64,000 bases of DNA, from contig WHVA01000499.1 in the NCBI GenBank assembly GCA_015179125.1, forward strand, positions 1 to 64,000, written 5' to 3'. This document shows, piece by piece, positions 23,770 through 35,093 of this stretch. Made by a program: the position numbers and the translations under genes. This stretch comes from Gautieria morchelliformis. Taxonomy: Eukaryota; Basidiomycota; Agaricomycetes; Gomphales; Gomphaceae. Under the pieces are notes generated by a model that searched no databases, was not told where the DNA came from, and saw nothing but the letters and a program-made list of their open reading frames with translations. The stretch's first letter is position 1. Every line of letters begins with the position of its first letter.

Positions 23770-23970
23770 TTGCAGAGTTTGTCTGGAGCAGAGACATCTT
23801 GCTCCGGGACCCATGAATTTTCCTCATACCCATACCCTTCCCATTTCACGAGGAATTGGAGTCGTCCTCGCACAAACCGGCTGTCCAGGATCCATTCCAC
23901 CACATAGTGCTCTTCTCCATCTACGATTTCCGGTGGAGGTGGCAGACGAGCCTTACGACCTGGAATTGGG
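23770..23970 (-). CDS. Chromodomain of the chromovirus integrase
   Basis: Within the frame 23445-24332, residues read HYVVEWILDSR, then FLVKWEGYGYEENSWVPEQD. This is a canonical chromodomain with its aromatic positions (Y, W and W) in place. It follows an integrase C-terminal region with YQVGDKVYL and LPSQKLAHCYLGPF. Confidence 0.9.
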
Positions 23971-26231
23971 TCCTCAAGCGTAGGGAGTAACTTCACCACG
24001 TTGAAGACAGGGTGGAGGCGGGACATGGACATTGGGAGTCGGAGGCAGTATGCATTCCATCCAACCCTCCGCATCACTGTGAAGGGCCCAAGGTAGCAGT
24101 GGGCAAGCTTCTGCGAAGGAAGTGTGGTGCGGATATCACTTGCATCTAGATACACCTTGTCTCCAACTTGGTACTCTGGGGCAGGAACCTGACGTTGGTT
24201 GCAGTACCTTGCCATGTCATCCTTGGCCTTCACAAGGGCTGACTTGGCTTCTGAAAGGGTGGAGTCCATGCAGTCTCGGAACTCATTGACTGTCTCGAGT
24301 CGGGACTCTGCCTGGCGTGGCTCGAAGCCCATCCGCGGGTGTCATCCAGAGTCAAGGATGAAGGGAGTCTGTTGTGTGGTGGAGTGTACATGGTTGTTGT
24401 ATTGGAATTCCGCCAGTGGAAGTAACTCATCCCGGTCATCCTGCCTCTCATTGACAAAGAGGCAGAGATATTGCTCCAACTCCTGATTGACCCGTTCCGT
24501 CTGTCCGTCACCCTGTGGATGGTACGCTGTGGTGGTAGCCAGCTTTATGCCGAGCAGGCGGTAGAGCTCCCGAGTCAGTTCCACGACAAACTGCGGACCT
24601 CGGTCGGAAACGACTTGCTTCGGGAGCCCATGCAACTTCCAGACATGCGCAAGGAACAGGCGGGCCGCTCTGAGGCCTGTGATCGTCGTGTGCGTTGGAA
24701 TGAAGTGGGACACCTTGCTTACCGAGTCCACGACGTTCATGATTGCGTCGTAGCCATGGGACTCTGGGAGTTCAACGATGAAGTCAACACTGATGGTGTC
24801 CCAGCGGGATTCTGGAATCGGGAGTGGAACTAGTTCTCCGACGGGCGGATGTCATTCTGCTTTGGTTCGGAGACAAAGGTCACATGTCGTCATGTACTGT
24901 CCAATGTAGCGGGACATCTGAGGCGACCAGTAGTTCCGAGCCACTAACTCCAGTGTCTTCCACCTGCCAACATGCCCAGCGACCCGTGTGTCATGGTGCT
25001 GGGACACAATGCGGCAGCGGAGATCCGCCCCACATGGAACATAGCCCTTGCCTCTGAGGTGGAGCAGCCCATCACATTCCGACCATTCCACTGCCCACAC
25101 AGACCATGAGTGCCCTTTCCGAAGTTCCTCCACCGCCTTCACCACCGACTCCTGCTTCTCTCCATTCCGGTACTGCCTCCAGATGTCCCGGAGCATTTCC
25201 GCTTCCGCCCCAACTGCAGTGACTCCTTCGAGGGCGCGGATTGCAAAGAGACCTGGGCGGAGCAATGTCATATCCGCGTTGTCTCCGCTTCCGCTTCCAT
25301 GATCCGCACGGCGGGATAGGGCATCGGGCTTGCCCATGGTGCGGCCGGGGTGGTGGTGGAGCATGAAGTCGAACCGGGACAGGTGTAGGGACCACCGTGC
25401 TTGTTGTCGGTTCAACTTCTTAGACGTGCAGAAGTACTCGAGGTTCTTGTGGTCTGTCCAGATCTCAAACAGGCATAGAGGCCCCTCAAGGAAGTGTCGC
25501 CACTCCTCCAGCACTCACATGATTGCCAGCATCTCCTTGTCGTGGATCTCATAGTTCCGCTCGACCGGACTAAGGCTTTTAGAGAAGAAGGCAATCGGAT
25601 GTCACCCCTCACCATCTTCCGATGACTGTTGTGACAAGACCGCTCCGGTAGCTGTGTCGGTAGAATCCGCCTTGACTCGGTAACGGTGAGACTGGGGCAG
25701 AAGTGATCAGCTCCTTGAGTTTGTCAAAGGAGGCTTGTTCAGGCTCTCCCCACCACCATCCAACCTCCTTCTTGGTGAGGTCGAAGAGGGCATGGGTGTG
25801 GCAGGAGAAGTCCTTGATGAACCGCCAGTAGAAATTGACAAACCCAATGAAGGACTACACCTCCTTCTTGTTCCGTGGCACATGCCAATCCGATACACCG
25901 GAAACTTTGACCGTGTCCATTTCCACCTTTCCTTCTGACACAATCACCCCAAGGTACTCTATCCACGTCCGCTCAAATTCGCACTTTTCTGGCTTGAGAC
26001 ACAGGTTGTACTCCCAGAGCTGTTCCAGCACTCTCTGCACAACCTCCCAATGTTCTGACATAGTTTTTGTGAAGATGAGGATGTCATCGAGGTAGACACA
26101 GACAACCCCTTCTGCTATCATGTCACGGAAGATGTCATTCATCATCGTCTGGAATGTGGCAGGACTGTTGGTGAGGCCAAAGAACATGACCTGTGGCTCA
26201 AAGAGTCCTTGGTTGGTGTGTAATGCGGCCT

Positions 26232-26346
26232 TACACGCCTCGGAAGGCTTAGTCAACACACAGGAAAAGGACAGATATAGCGGTCCCAACTGCTGAGCAA
26301 TAGACACCCTTTGTCAAAGGCATTGATCTAACATTTTAATCATAAA
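26232..26346 (+). repeat. Tail fragment of the TGTTGTGATAC-family LTR
   Basis: This 115-bp stretch matches the last part of the LTR at 20911-21980 (GGCTTAGTCAACACACAGG through AATCATAAAA). It abuts the cut edge of the chromovirus. Confidence 0.8.
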
Positions 26347-26691
26347 AATGTGAAAGACAGATGCATATTTTTTCACTTACTAGTAGTAACAAAGACATGT
26401 AACCACCTGTCTATTCTGGGTAAAGAGCTGGCTCCAGCATCCCCTGGGAAGCGCCCAAAAGCCATGGCTTTGGGGCCTGGCTCCAGCTCTCTGGATTCAG
26501 GGAGGGGCCCTCAAAGCCAGCCCCATAACGGCTTGGGCCCCTCCCAGCTCGGTCTTTTAGCGGCCCAGCTTGGACTAGGCTGGGGCTTTAGCCAGGACTT
26601 GGAAACACTAGTTGTGCTGTCCCATGACTCCACTCCTAAGTGGAATTAGGGTCAGAACTCACTGCCAAGTTGAAGTATTATTGGTCCAAAG
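26347..26691. other. GC-rich spacer with AGCCC/GGGCT words
   Basis: No gene is seen. 26407-26600 is rich in GGGCT, AGCCC and GGCCC words, like subterminal sequence of some non-autonomous transposons, but no paired ends were found. Confidence 0.35.
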
Positions 26692-27445
26692 TGTTGTGAC
26701 TCAGGAAATGACTCCTGCATGCCTCAGAGCCTGATTTGGCCCATGACTCATGCTTGGACTCTGGCGTATCATTGGTTGAGGGGCCTCTTACCCAATGAAA
26801 GGCTGTGTTGAGCTAATCCTGTTTGAGAATAAGGGTGTATCTTATTCTTAGATGTGACTCATGCCTGACTCACTACCCCCTTTCTACATGACTCAGTGCA
26901 TGACTCACTCCCTGATCATGGGCTGTGATTCGTCGACATGAGTTCTGACTCATTACCCTTTTTCACTCTGACTCACTACCCCATTTCTTCATGACTCAGT
27001 GCATGACTCACCCCCTAATTGTGAACTGCAATTGGCCAACACATGCTCTGACTCACTACCCTTTTTCTCAATGACTCACTACCCTATTTCTTCATGACTC
27101 ATTCTAGTCTATTAATAGATAGTTGATACAATATAAAAGGAGGCCTTACTGCCAACCTTTCATCAGCCAATACATCATCATCTACTATCCTCGTACCTTG
27201 TGTGACTTGCCAAGCTTACTAAGCTGCTAACCCCAGCTAGGTTATTACACTTACTTAGTGTATTAATTCTCAGTTAAGTAGTTGCTTTTCTACTTAGCCA
27301 CCCAGACTAACACTCTAGGTGAAATTCTGCAGAGTGAGTCTGACAATTGATTTCCTTGTCAATTAGCTCTCCAAGACCTGAGATGAACTGATCAGTGACT
27401 TTCCTGTTCAGTGACTTTCACAAATCACTTCTTAAACCCTAGTCG
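26692..27445 (+). promoter_or_regulatory. Putative LTR/promoter with 13 TGACTCA sites and a TATA box
   Basis: From TGTTGTGACTCAGG at 26692 to about 27110 there are 13 exact TGACTCA heptamers, the bZIP (Gcn4/AP-1 type) consensus. A TATA-like ATATAAAAGG follows at 27130-27139. Parts form a roughly 120-bp duplication (CATGACTCAGTGCATGACTCA occurs near 26890 and 26995). The layout resembles a U3 promoter, but no matching 3' end or TSD was found, so calling it an LTR is inference. Confidence 0.55.
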
Positions 27446-27976
27446 CTTGTTTATTGCAGTGCATTGATGTTAATTGGGTCAGTCCACTTACAAACTCTCC
27501 TGTGAAGCCATTCCTAGCTTTTTGGAATACTTGGACCCCAATGGTCATCCTCAAACTTACAGACTAATAGTTTGTTATTCATTATGCCAGTTGTGTCTAA
27601 TATTCTTGCAGTTTTGTATACGACAGTTTCTGATAGCCCAAAGGGTTAGCTCTGACACCAAAGTCTTGAAGGGTTCCAAAACAGTATTCTGGGGACAGTC
27701 ATGTGACCACTCTGAATGTCACCACCACACCCATGTGCCAGCTACCACCATGGCATGTGACATCGCTGCCTACCCACACACCACCACCTCCACCACCACC
27801 ACCAATGCACCTCGCACGGGTAGCAGCCACCACCGCACTCACCTGCGCATGAGGGCGTGCGTGGGCAGGGGACGAGAAGGGGGACAGGGACGGGGACTGA
27901 AGGCAGTGTGGCGAGGTGTGTGGGTGCACCATGTGCAGGCATGGTAGCCACCACGGCATGCACCCACGCACGAGGG
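27446..27976. other. Low-complexity CCACCA/GGTGTGTG stretch
   Basis: No gene is supported; the 157-codon frame here is driven by CCA repeats. The last 110 bp (GCGAGGTGTGTG, GTAGCCACCAC) is similar to 28889-29020 on the other side of the Copia LTR. It is probably a tandem duplication that predates that insertion. Confidence 0.5.
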
Positions 27977-28888
27977 TGTTGGGTGCATATATGCTCCTGC
28001 ACCAAAATCAAGCATAATATATTTGATTCATTGTGTGGTGTTCCAATTCTTTCTCACATTGTTATTGTACCATGCATACATTTCACTGATTATCTTCGAA
28101 ATTTTCTGATCACTCCTTATCTTTCTATTTCATTTTGTTTTCTTTATTTTCACAGCCTGCTCCATCCAGCGGAGATTTAAATGGCTTCAACACGCGAGCT
28201 CATGGGCGCTAAAGAGCCGGGTGTGTTATGAAGTGAGGATCATCCGGCATTTTTCCTGTTATTTCTACCATTTTTCCTAGCCTTCTAGGTAGTATTCTTC
28301 TGCTTGTTACGCTTGTGTCACCTGTCACCATTGCTAACACCGGTGATTGCCATTCCGGTGTTCCACAACGTTCTACCGGTTTCCACCCCTACGACCGTCA
28401 TATACAAGTACTAGATCATTAGTTACAAACAATCCAATGGTTTTAGCCCATCGCTCCCATGAGGAGTCCAGTTGTTGAGCTCTGAGTTAACAGTGTCCTC
28501 ATTGCTAGTGTTTCGGTTTGTTCTCGTTGTCCTGTGCCATGAGATAGGCTATCCTTCCCTTACTCGTGTTCGCATTAGCTTGTGTTCTCTTATTCCGGCT
28601 TTGTTCGTCACAGCGATGCCAATCCTTCTCATATACCAATTACAGGGTGGAGGTATATGCATTCTGAGACAGCATAATGCTCCTCTCTCAGTGACAACAA
28701 ATTCACTGAGAGAGGCGAGTAGTATTCTTTATTTCTTTTATAATATGTGACCCAAAATCATTTAGTGAATTTGATTCTAGGTATTGTATTAATATAACAG
28801 TGATAATAAATTCACTGAGAGATGAATTTGATTCTAGCTTTCTAAAAAGTCCACAGAACCTTCCCTGGCATAACCCAAGTTGCTAACA
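27977..28888 (+). repeat. Solo Copia LTR (family 1) with nested LTR, TSD GAGGG
   Basis: It starts TGTTGGGTGCATATATG and ends TTGCTAACA. GAGGG at 27972-27976 and 28889-28893 is an exact TSD. It is about 486 bp once the nested Gypsy-like LTR (28224-28644) and its duplication are removed. It carries the CTCTCTCAGTGA hairpin near 28682. Confidence 0.92.
28224..28644 (+). repeat. Solo LTR, Gypsy-like, TSD GGGTG
   Basis: The 421-bp LTR starts TGTTATGAAGTGAGG and ends CCAATTACA. GGGTG at 28219-28223 and 28645-28649 is an exact TSD. It is inserted into a Copia LTR that is itself inside the second hAT inside a LINE, so four layers are visible here. Confidence 0.92.
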
Positions 28889-29397
28889 GAGGGAACCCCT
28901 GGACAGGGGGTGAGAATGGGGATGGGGTCAGGGATGGAACAGTGAGTGGCGAGGTGTGTGAGTGCAGGGTGGCAGCCACCACCACATGTGCCTGCACACA
29001 AGGGTGCATATCTTTTCTTTGTATTGGTCTTTCATGTATCTTTCTGTAATCAATATTGTTGACATGATGTCTGCAACATGCCATAAACTGTGATCTTTGG
29101 TTTGGTTTTTTAAAATGAAAAAATGTCGCCTGTGTCTTTCCATGGAGGAGGTGTGTCTCCGTGGGAGGATATGTGCGCATGGCCAATGTCATGCACTCGC
29201 ATGGGGACATGAGAAGACTGAGGTGAGTCAGCTTGGGATAATCCAGCAAGTCACCTTGAGTCACCTGCAGGTTTAACCTGCGAGTCTGAGTCAACCTGCA
29301 GGAAAACTCAGGTCGAGTCCGGGTTCTGCTTCTGGAAGCTGGCAAACCTGCGAGTCCAAGTCCAGGTATTCTGCAGTTTAACTCAGGGACAGCCCTT
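28889..29397 (-). repeat. Right arm of the second hAT
   Basis: The last 260 bp aligns with 11560-11811 of the first hAT (TCTTTCCATGGAG, GCACTCGCATGGGG, CTGGAAGCTGGCAAAC). It ends with the inverted terminal repeat. The first 130 bp is the GGTGTGTG-type repeat also seen before 27977. Confidence 0.85.
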
Positions 29398-31190
29398 CTA
29401 TGGCAGAGATGGGGCATCCTTGGTCCATCCTCTTGCCAACCACCTTTGCTGGTGTGCTGTAATCATCGAAGTTAACAATGGTCTTCCTACCCTCTTCTCT
29501 CCTGCAGAGCCATCTGGTATATTCTTTAGGTATTCCCCTGTGCCACATGTTATGTATGAGTAAGTATAACAGTATGCTAGGGAAGGCTTCCTTTATGTCT
29601 GGAAAAGCGGGTCTAGTACCTTCCCCTTTCTCTATGCGTCCTTCATTGTCCTGATGGTGTAGTGCTTTGCATCTGTTGTCATGTGTCCCAGTCTACAGCC
29701 AAAATGGTTTTCTGGCAATAGTTGGTGTCTCTCCATCATTTTGACTATGTCTTCTGCAATGCACACTGACAGGACTTTTCCTATTGTATATGGCAAGGCA
29801 ATGGGTTGGTAGGAGCCTGGTGTTGTATAGTCACTTTTCTCTGGCTTATGGAGTACTCTGGTAACTGAGTCTCTCCATTCAGCGGGGTACGTGTCTGGCT
29901 TGAATGTGACTTGATACAGCAGGCCTATATATGGTAAGAGTGTGTCAATGCACTGCTTTATCATGACATTTGGGATACTGTTCGCCCCCAAGGGCCTTGA
30001 AAGGATTGAGCTTTTCCACTGCTCTCCTAACTTGGTCATCTGTGATTGGCACATACTCAAAGGCCAGCTCAGGGTACTGGTAGTCAGTCAGGATGGCATT
30101 GCTATCCACTCTTGACTATGGGAAGAACATGTCAAATACCATGTCAGCCTTCTTCTCATTGGTGTCTGCTACCCATCAGGTGCCATTGCTCTGCTTGGTT
30201 GTCAATGTTAGGATGTGGGCTCTTCCACCATCTGTAGCATCCGCTGAGGCATACCTGTGGGCTGTCCATACAGTCTTCTAGTCCACCTCCTCCAGAAAAG
30301 CCTCTCAATGCTCCTGTTTTGCTTTTTCTATCGCGCTCGCATATCGGTTCCTTGCTACCTTGTATTTCTCGTGTGCTGCGTCTGTGGGCTCATTGCGTTT
30401 GGCATATGCTTTCCTTCCTAGTCCTCTGGTTTCTGCTCTAATTTTGGTCAGCTCCTTTGACCACCATCTTTTCATGTAAAGAGATGGCTTAGTCTTAGGT
30501 ATGAGACTTCCGACTGTCTCTGCAATGGCCGCTGTGAGAACCTCTAGGTGCTGGCTGAACTGCATGGCACCTACCGGTACAGGCTCACTGATTCCCTCCT
30601 TCAGGTGAGTGTCCAGCTCCTTGTTGAACTCTGCCCAGTCAACCTGTCTAAAATTGTACTTCAGAGCATATGTGGCTGCCACAGGGGAGATGTCAATGAT
30701 AGTGTCCACCAGGAAATGGTCGCTCTTCGCCAGTTGGTCTTCTGGTACCATGCAGCACCTGACAAGCAATTCTACCATTTCTGTGGATAAGAACACGTTG
30801 CCAGACCGTGTGTGGTTACCTGTGGCCATAGCTCTTAGTGTGGGGATAGCCTTTTGCAGCACCATCTGCATGTCACACTCCACCAGAGCATTGAGCAAGA
30901 GGTGCACCTCATCCAGGTTGCTGCAGGTGAATAGGTGTGAGTTCCGAATTTCATCCCACACTGGGTGGTTCCGATTGAAGTCCCCCAACCAGATGCTTCC
31001 ACAGACATCTTCTTCCTGCACCTGTTGATCTTTGGCTCTGCTCTGGAGGTATTTCTGTAAATGCCTTATGCCATCAGAGTGCATGCAGTCCCAGTGTATG
31101 TTGAACAGAAGAACAACACTGCTGTCTGTCTTTATTTCCATCGCCGTGATGTCCGGTGACCCCACATTCACCGCCGCCCATGTAAGTGTT
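29398..31190 (-). mobile_element. LINE ORF2 blocks 1-2: endonuclease and RT (Tad-like)
   Basis: 31240-30305 encodes the C-terminal half of an apurinic-type endonuclease (SIWLGDFNRNHPVWDE, then SDHFLVDTIID) followed by a linker. 30060-29632 encodes RT with TFKPDTYPAEWRDS, VTRVLHKPEKSDYTTPGSYQPI and HFGCRLGHMTTDA. By 29398 it reaches RMDQGCPISAI, RT motif B. The frame then continues at 13768. The endonuclease N-terminus is missing because Gypsy sequence replaces it near 31190. There are at least two frame disruptions inside this block. Confidence 0.9.
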
Positions 31191-31410
31191 TGTTGATGAG
31201 CACTTGAACATGGGTTACATTCGGCCCACTCAGCCTTCACATGGAGCCCATATCCCCTTTTTCAAATAAAGAGCGGTGAACCTTGGCTCTGCATCGATTT
31301 CACAGCACTCAATAAGATTATGAAGAAAGACCGCTATCCACTCCTGTTAATTACCGACTTGTTTGATGCCCCCCAAAAGGCTCAGATATACACCAAAATT
31401 GACCTTCATC

Positions 31411-32136
31411 TGAAAAGAGTAAGAGTATCTGAGTTTCGTATCAAAAGATAATATGATTCAAACTTCTATGTGAAGTTGCATTGAGTGTGCGGTCGTTCCG
31501 AGGTGAGTGGATCACGCAAAGTGTATGAGCAGTGAGGCAGATATAACGCAGAAGAATGGGCTTCAAGGTGAGTAACTATGTGTGAAAACAATGAGTTTGA
31601 TTGACTAACGGATTCGAGATACAGCGCAGCTTTTATCTATCATGTAGGATGTACTACGATGTAAGAGGAATGGGAGGGGGGATAAGCATGTGTATGTGGC
31701 TCAGGGGTCCGTGCACCAGAAGCTGCGGTGAGTACGTATTACCTGGATTTGGAAGGAATGTGGTTCTAACTAGGGGAATCTGATGTGTGGTGATTGAGAA
31801 TGTAAAATATGTGTGATTAAGATGTATCAGAATCAGAATGTGTTTGTTCGAAGGAAGGTATAGGATGGAAGGGGTAAAGGGGGAATCTCATACATGATGG
31901 ACTAGTCATTGAACTACTCCGTGGATGGACACATCTCGGGCTAAGGGTTCAGGGGTGGATGCTCTGATCACTGGGTCGGCTATGTATTCACGGGTCAACG
32001 GGATGTTGTGGTATATTGTGTGGATGTGTGTGTGCTCGAGGGGAGAGGCTGATGTTCGGTGGTACGTGTGAATTGTGACATAGGAAGGGTTAGGCAGGAG
32101 AAGTGTGAATATATGTGTTGGAATGGAATTGTGACA
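31411..32136. repeat. Solo LTR, TSD TCATC
   Basis: The 726-bp insertion starts TGAAAAGAGTAAG and ends GGAATTGTGACA. TCATC at 31406-31410 and 32137-32141 is an exact TSD. It splits the Gypsy RT between neighbouring codons. TG...CA ends and a 5-bp TSD support an LTR, but no other copy is in the window and the orientation is unknown. Confidence 0.75.
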
Positions 32137-33139
32137 TCATCATGCATTCCACCTTGTCCAAGTCGCTGAAGGCAACGAGTGGAAAACAGCTTTCCAAACC
32201 CAGTACAGCTCTTTTGAATGGCTAGTCATGCCATTCAGCTTAACCAACCATCCTGCGGTTTTTCAATGTTTCATGAATGACATCTTCAGACATGCACTTG
32301 ATGTATGCATTGTTGTGTACCTTGATGATATCCTCATCTACTCCGATGACCCAGTCAAACACAGGGAGCACATCCATGAAGTGTTGCAGCGTCTTCAGAA
32401 ACACAGTCTATATACCAAACCTGACAAATGTGAATGGCAATGTGATTCAGTGGAATTCCTTGGTTATAGGCTCTCAACCAATGGTTTTACCATGTCTGAA
32501 GACAAAGTCCAAACCATCTGCAATTGGCCTGAGCCTTGGAAGGTAAAAGACATACCGTCTTTCTTTGGACTGGATTTGCCAATTTCTACCGCTGCTTCAC
32601 TTTCAACTGTTCCAACATCACTGTGCCCCTTACTTGGCTTACTCGTAAAGGCACCCCATGGGCATTTCCTGAAGAATGCCAAAAGCCCTTCAATTATCTC
32701 AAGGAGGGTTTCACTTCAGCTCAAATTCTGTCACACTGGATTCATGACCAGCCAATGGTCATGGAAACTGACACTTTGGATTATGCCCTTGGTGCAATCC
32801 TGTCTTTGTTCAATGATGAAGGCATACTGCAGCCTATTGCTTTCCACTCTAGGACTTTTTCCAGTGCCGAACTCAGATACAATGTCCATGATAAAGAGCT
32901 ACTGGCAAATTTCCAAGCATTTCAACATTGCAGGCACTATCTGGAGGGCTCTGGCTCCCCTATTGACATTGTCACCAACCATCAAAACTTGGAGTATTTT
33001 TCAACCACTAAGTCGTTAACCCAGTGACAAGCCCACCTTAAAGAGGGAAGTAATGACTACGGTGCAGTGAATCTGCAGAACTTCCAACTGATTTTCATTA
33101 ATCAACAACTGTCAGAATGGAATGGTTCCCATGCTTCAA

Positions 33140-34620
33140 CCATGATCTGCCAGAGCAGATAACAGTGAAACTACTCCCTCTGTACCTGCAAACACCATCC
33201 ATACTACTCTCAGCACCCTATATCAACTAATCCATAGCATAGCTCTCCCTAAAACAAGGGCCACAAAGACCTGCATTATCCCTATGGACAAATTACATAG
33301 CGCTTGTGATCTAACCTCCTCTGCACGGGAAACAATTGAGATGTCCTACTTCAGCTGGCATGTTTCAAACATCTGCCAAAAGCTGGAGGCAATTTCAGCA
33401 CACATAGGCCTTACGGCATCCCCTAACAAGCCCTCTTATGTGTCTGTCCTAGCCAGTCCACCACTCTCCTCAGCAATACCAGAAGGCACACTCATCCCTT
33501 GTCATATACCTAACTGATCATCACACATCCAACAACTGCATCCAACAACATGTTGCATACCGAGGGTGTCTTCACTTGACCTAACAGTTCATATGGCATC
33601 CCCCGGAAGGCTTCAATTGCCACCAGTTAGGTCACTTTGCACAGTCACTCAAGAATTCCCCAAAGTATGGAATATGTGCTGGTTTAAACTCTACACATGA
33701 CTCCAAGTGCCCAAACCAGAGCACGTACCAAGAGGCGGTCTGCCCACATGTGATGCTGAAATGTGTGCTGTGCAGGGGCCCTCATGCGGCGACCAACTAC
33801 AAGCTATGCATTACCTGCAAATCTATGATTGAACAGCATGGCCATAACACATGACAGAGGATGGAATGTACCACATACAATGATATAACCGAACTGTTGT
33901 GAAAACAAAATCATATCCATTCCTATTCTACATTTCATTCAATATAATTCTGACAAAAGCATTTACATCATCCTATACCCCCTGCATCCCATGATCACAC
34001 ACGGCCACCCACTCGAACCCACAGATCCTCGATAATTTTCACACGAATCTATATATACATCTGGGAATTATCCATGCGCTGGACAAGACACGGACGCATA
34101 TGTGGCCGGGAGAGAACACTCAAACCCGAGTGGCGCTGATCCAAGGAGTAGTACATTGGCTAGCCCAATGCACTCTGACATTTCTTTCTTCTAAACTTCA
34201 CATTCCATATCACCACATTTATTTTCTGATATCAATCCCCTCCATGTGCTCATTCGACTGATACATCAGTAGCCAGATCAGTAGTTGGTACATTATCTTC
34301 CGGATCACAAATCATATGTTTACTCATATGCGATCCGGAACACTCTGGTAGTTAAATAGCTCAGATGTACACAGAGAATAACCAGTCAATTAGAACTCAC
34401 TTCTCTTAAAGTTACTTGATAATTCGTAGGCACATATATTTGCGTAGAAATCACTCAAGAGTGTACACACCTCATATACACTCGATCTCTCTATCCTTGA
34501 CCCCACACTCGATTCGACTTCAATTTGAAGTCTGAATCATATTCACATTTTATTGTACTATTGATATCTCTTAGTCTTTCACACGAACAGTTGCACAAGA
34601 GGCGCAACAAAACTAACACC
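33140..34620 (+). mobile_element. LINE ORF1 fragment with zinc knuckles
   Basis: Plus-strand frames encode a Tad-type LINE ORF1. A helical N-terminal part lies at 33200-33517. Zinc-knuckle-like segments at 33615-33840 include CHQLGHFAQ, YGICAG...HDSKCP and CVLCRGPHAATNYKLC. It has several frame changes. A Copia LTR at 33895-34583 interrupts it. Its orientation is opposite to the ORF2 blocks, so it is a separate insertion. The borders with Gypsy sequence are approximate. Confidence 0.72.
33895..34583 (+). repeat. Solo Copia LTR (family 2), TSD CGAAC
   Basis: The 689-bp LTR starts TGTTGTGAAAAC and ends GTCTTTCACA. CGAAC at 33890-33894 and 34584-34588 is an exact TSD. It is the family of the Copia element B 5' LTR (19181) and of 43062-43704. 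Confidence 0.88.
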
Positions 34621-35093
34621 CTTGCTTACACAGCCATGGACACGCCCAGGGCTTCACCCATGGTGCACAAGCGGAGATAGAGAACTAAAGGCTAGATGGA
34701 ACACATTCTTAGCCAATCTGGCACCTTACCCCATAGCCTGCCAGCATCTCAGTGATACTTCCAACCTGAGTTGGATGCAAACTGATGATGGCTTTTTACA
34801 CCATGACGGTGGCATGTACATTCCCAAAGCCAATGATCCCCAGCTCCAAGTACTCCGGTATAAACACAACCATGTACTCTCTGGACATTTTGGACAAAAC
34901 AAGACATTAAGGCTTGTTTGGCACCCAGAAACTAAATTCAGGCACTACCCAAATTTCAGAAACTTGGACTGTTTGGGGACATATTTTTAGAACATTTTCT
35001 GGAATTCAAATCCAGAAACTCTGCATGTGACAGGATCATTGAGGTTCAAAGTCATGAGTCACTGCAGGCACTGCACTTGTTTCTGTAGTGGAC

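Larger units (their letters stand above)
23242..26231 (-). mobile_element. Ty3/Gypsy chromovirus, pol and 3' LTR
   Basis: On the minus strand the order is RT (25855-26307, with CVYLDDIL), RNase H (about 25000-25514), zinc-binding HHCC and integrase core (24342-25050), then chromodomain (about 23770-23970) and the LTR. RT-RNase H-integrase-chromodomain is the chromovirus order; the chromodomain guides insertion towards heterochromatin in this family. Gag and the 5' LTR are missing and the element stops at an LTR scrap near 26232. It is broken in several places but well preserved, so fairly young among the elements here. It is inserted in Copia element B. Confidence 0.92.
13769..29397 (-). mobile_element. 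Second hAT element, enlarged to 15.6 kb, TSD CTATGGCA
   Basis: The left end, CAGGGCTGTCCATGAGTCC, matches the left 140 bp of the hAT at 6821. The right 260 bp (about 29140-29397) matches the right end of that hAT and closes GACAGCCCTT, with one end base changed. CTATGGCA at 13761-13768 and 29398-29405 is an exact 8-bp TSD, and LINE ORF2 continues in frame on both sides. No transposase is seen between the ends. Instead there is a sesquiterpene synthase, a CACTA-like foldback element, two Copia pieces, a chromovirus and several LTRs. It is a non-autonomous hAT that carried, or later received, a large load. Confidence 0.88.
31190..34990 (+). mobile_element. Ty3/Gypsy pol fragment with three nested insertions
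   Basis: Plus-strand Gypsy pieces come in order. RT fingers (31190-31405) are followed by RT palm and RNase H (32142-33130, with YLDDILIYS, CEWQCDSVEFLGY and TNHQNLEYF). The integrase zinc-binding region (34640-34930, with HDGGMYIP and HNHVLSGHFGQNKTLRLV) comes last. It is split by an LTR (31411-32136), a LINE ORF1 piece (about 33140-34620) and a Copia LTR within that piece (33895-34583). It is the same family as 3943-4420. It is broken many times and has no LTRs of its own here. Confidence 0.87.

Noticed and set aside
24199-25554. Several plus-strand frames of 70-120 codons
   Set aside because: They are antisense to the chromovirus integrase and RNase H.
26692-27500. Complete LTR with TSD
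   Set aside because: The 5 bp before 26692 (CAAAG) was not found after any candidate end, so only a putative LTR or promoter is reported.
27474-27947. 157-codon frame rich in His and Thr
   Set aside because: It is driven by CCA repeats; no domain, and it ends against a Copia LTR.
34912-35035. MITE end GGCTTGTTTGGCACCC
   Set aside because: Only one possible end is visible, with no matching inverse end or TSD.
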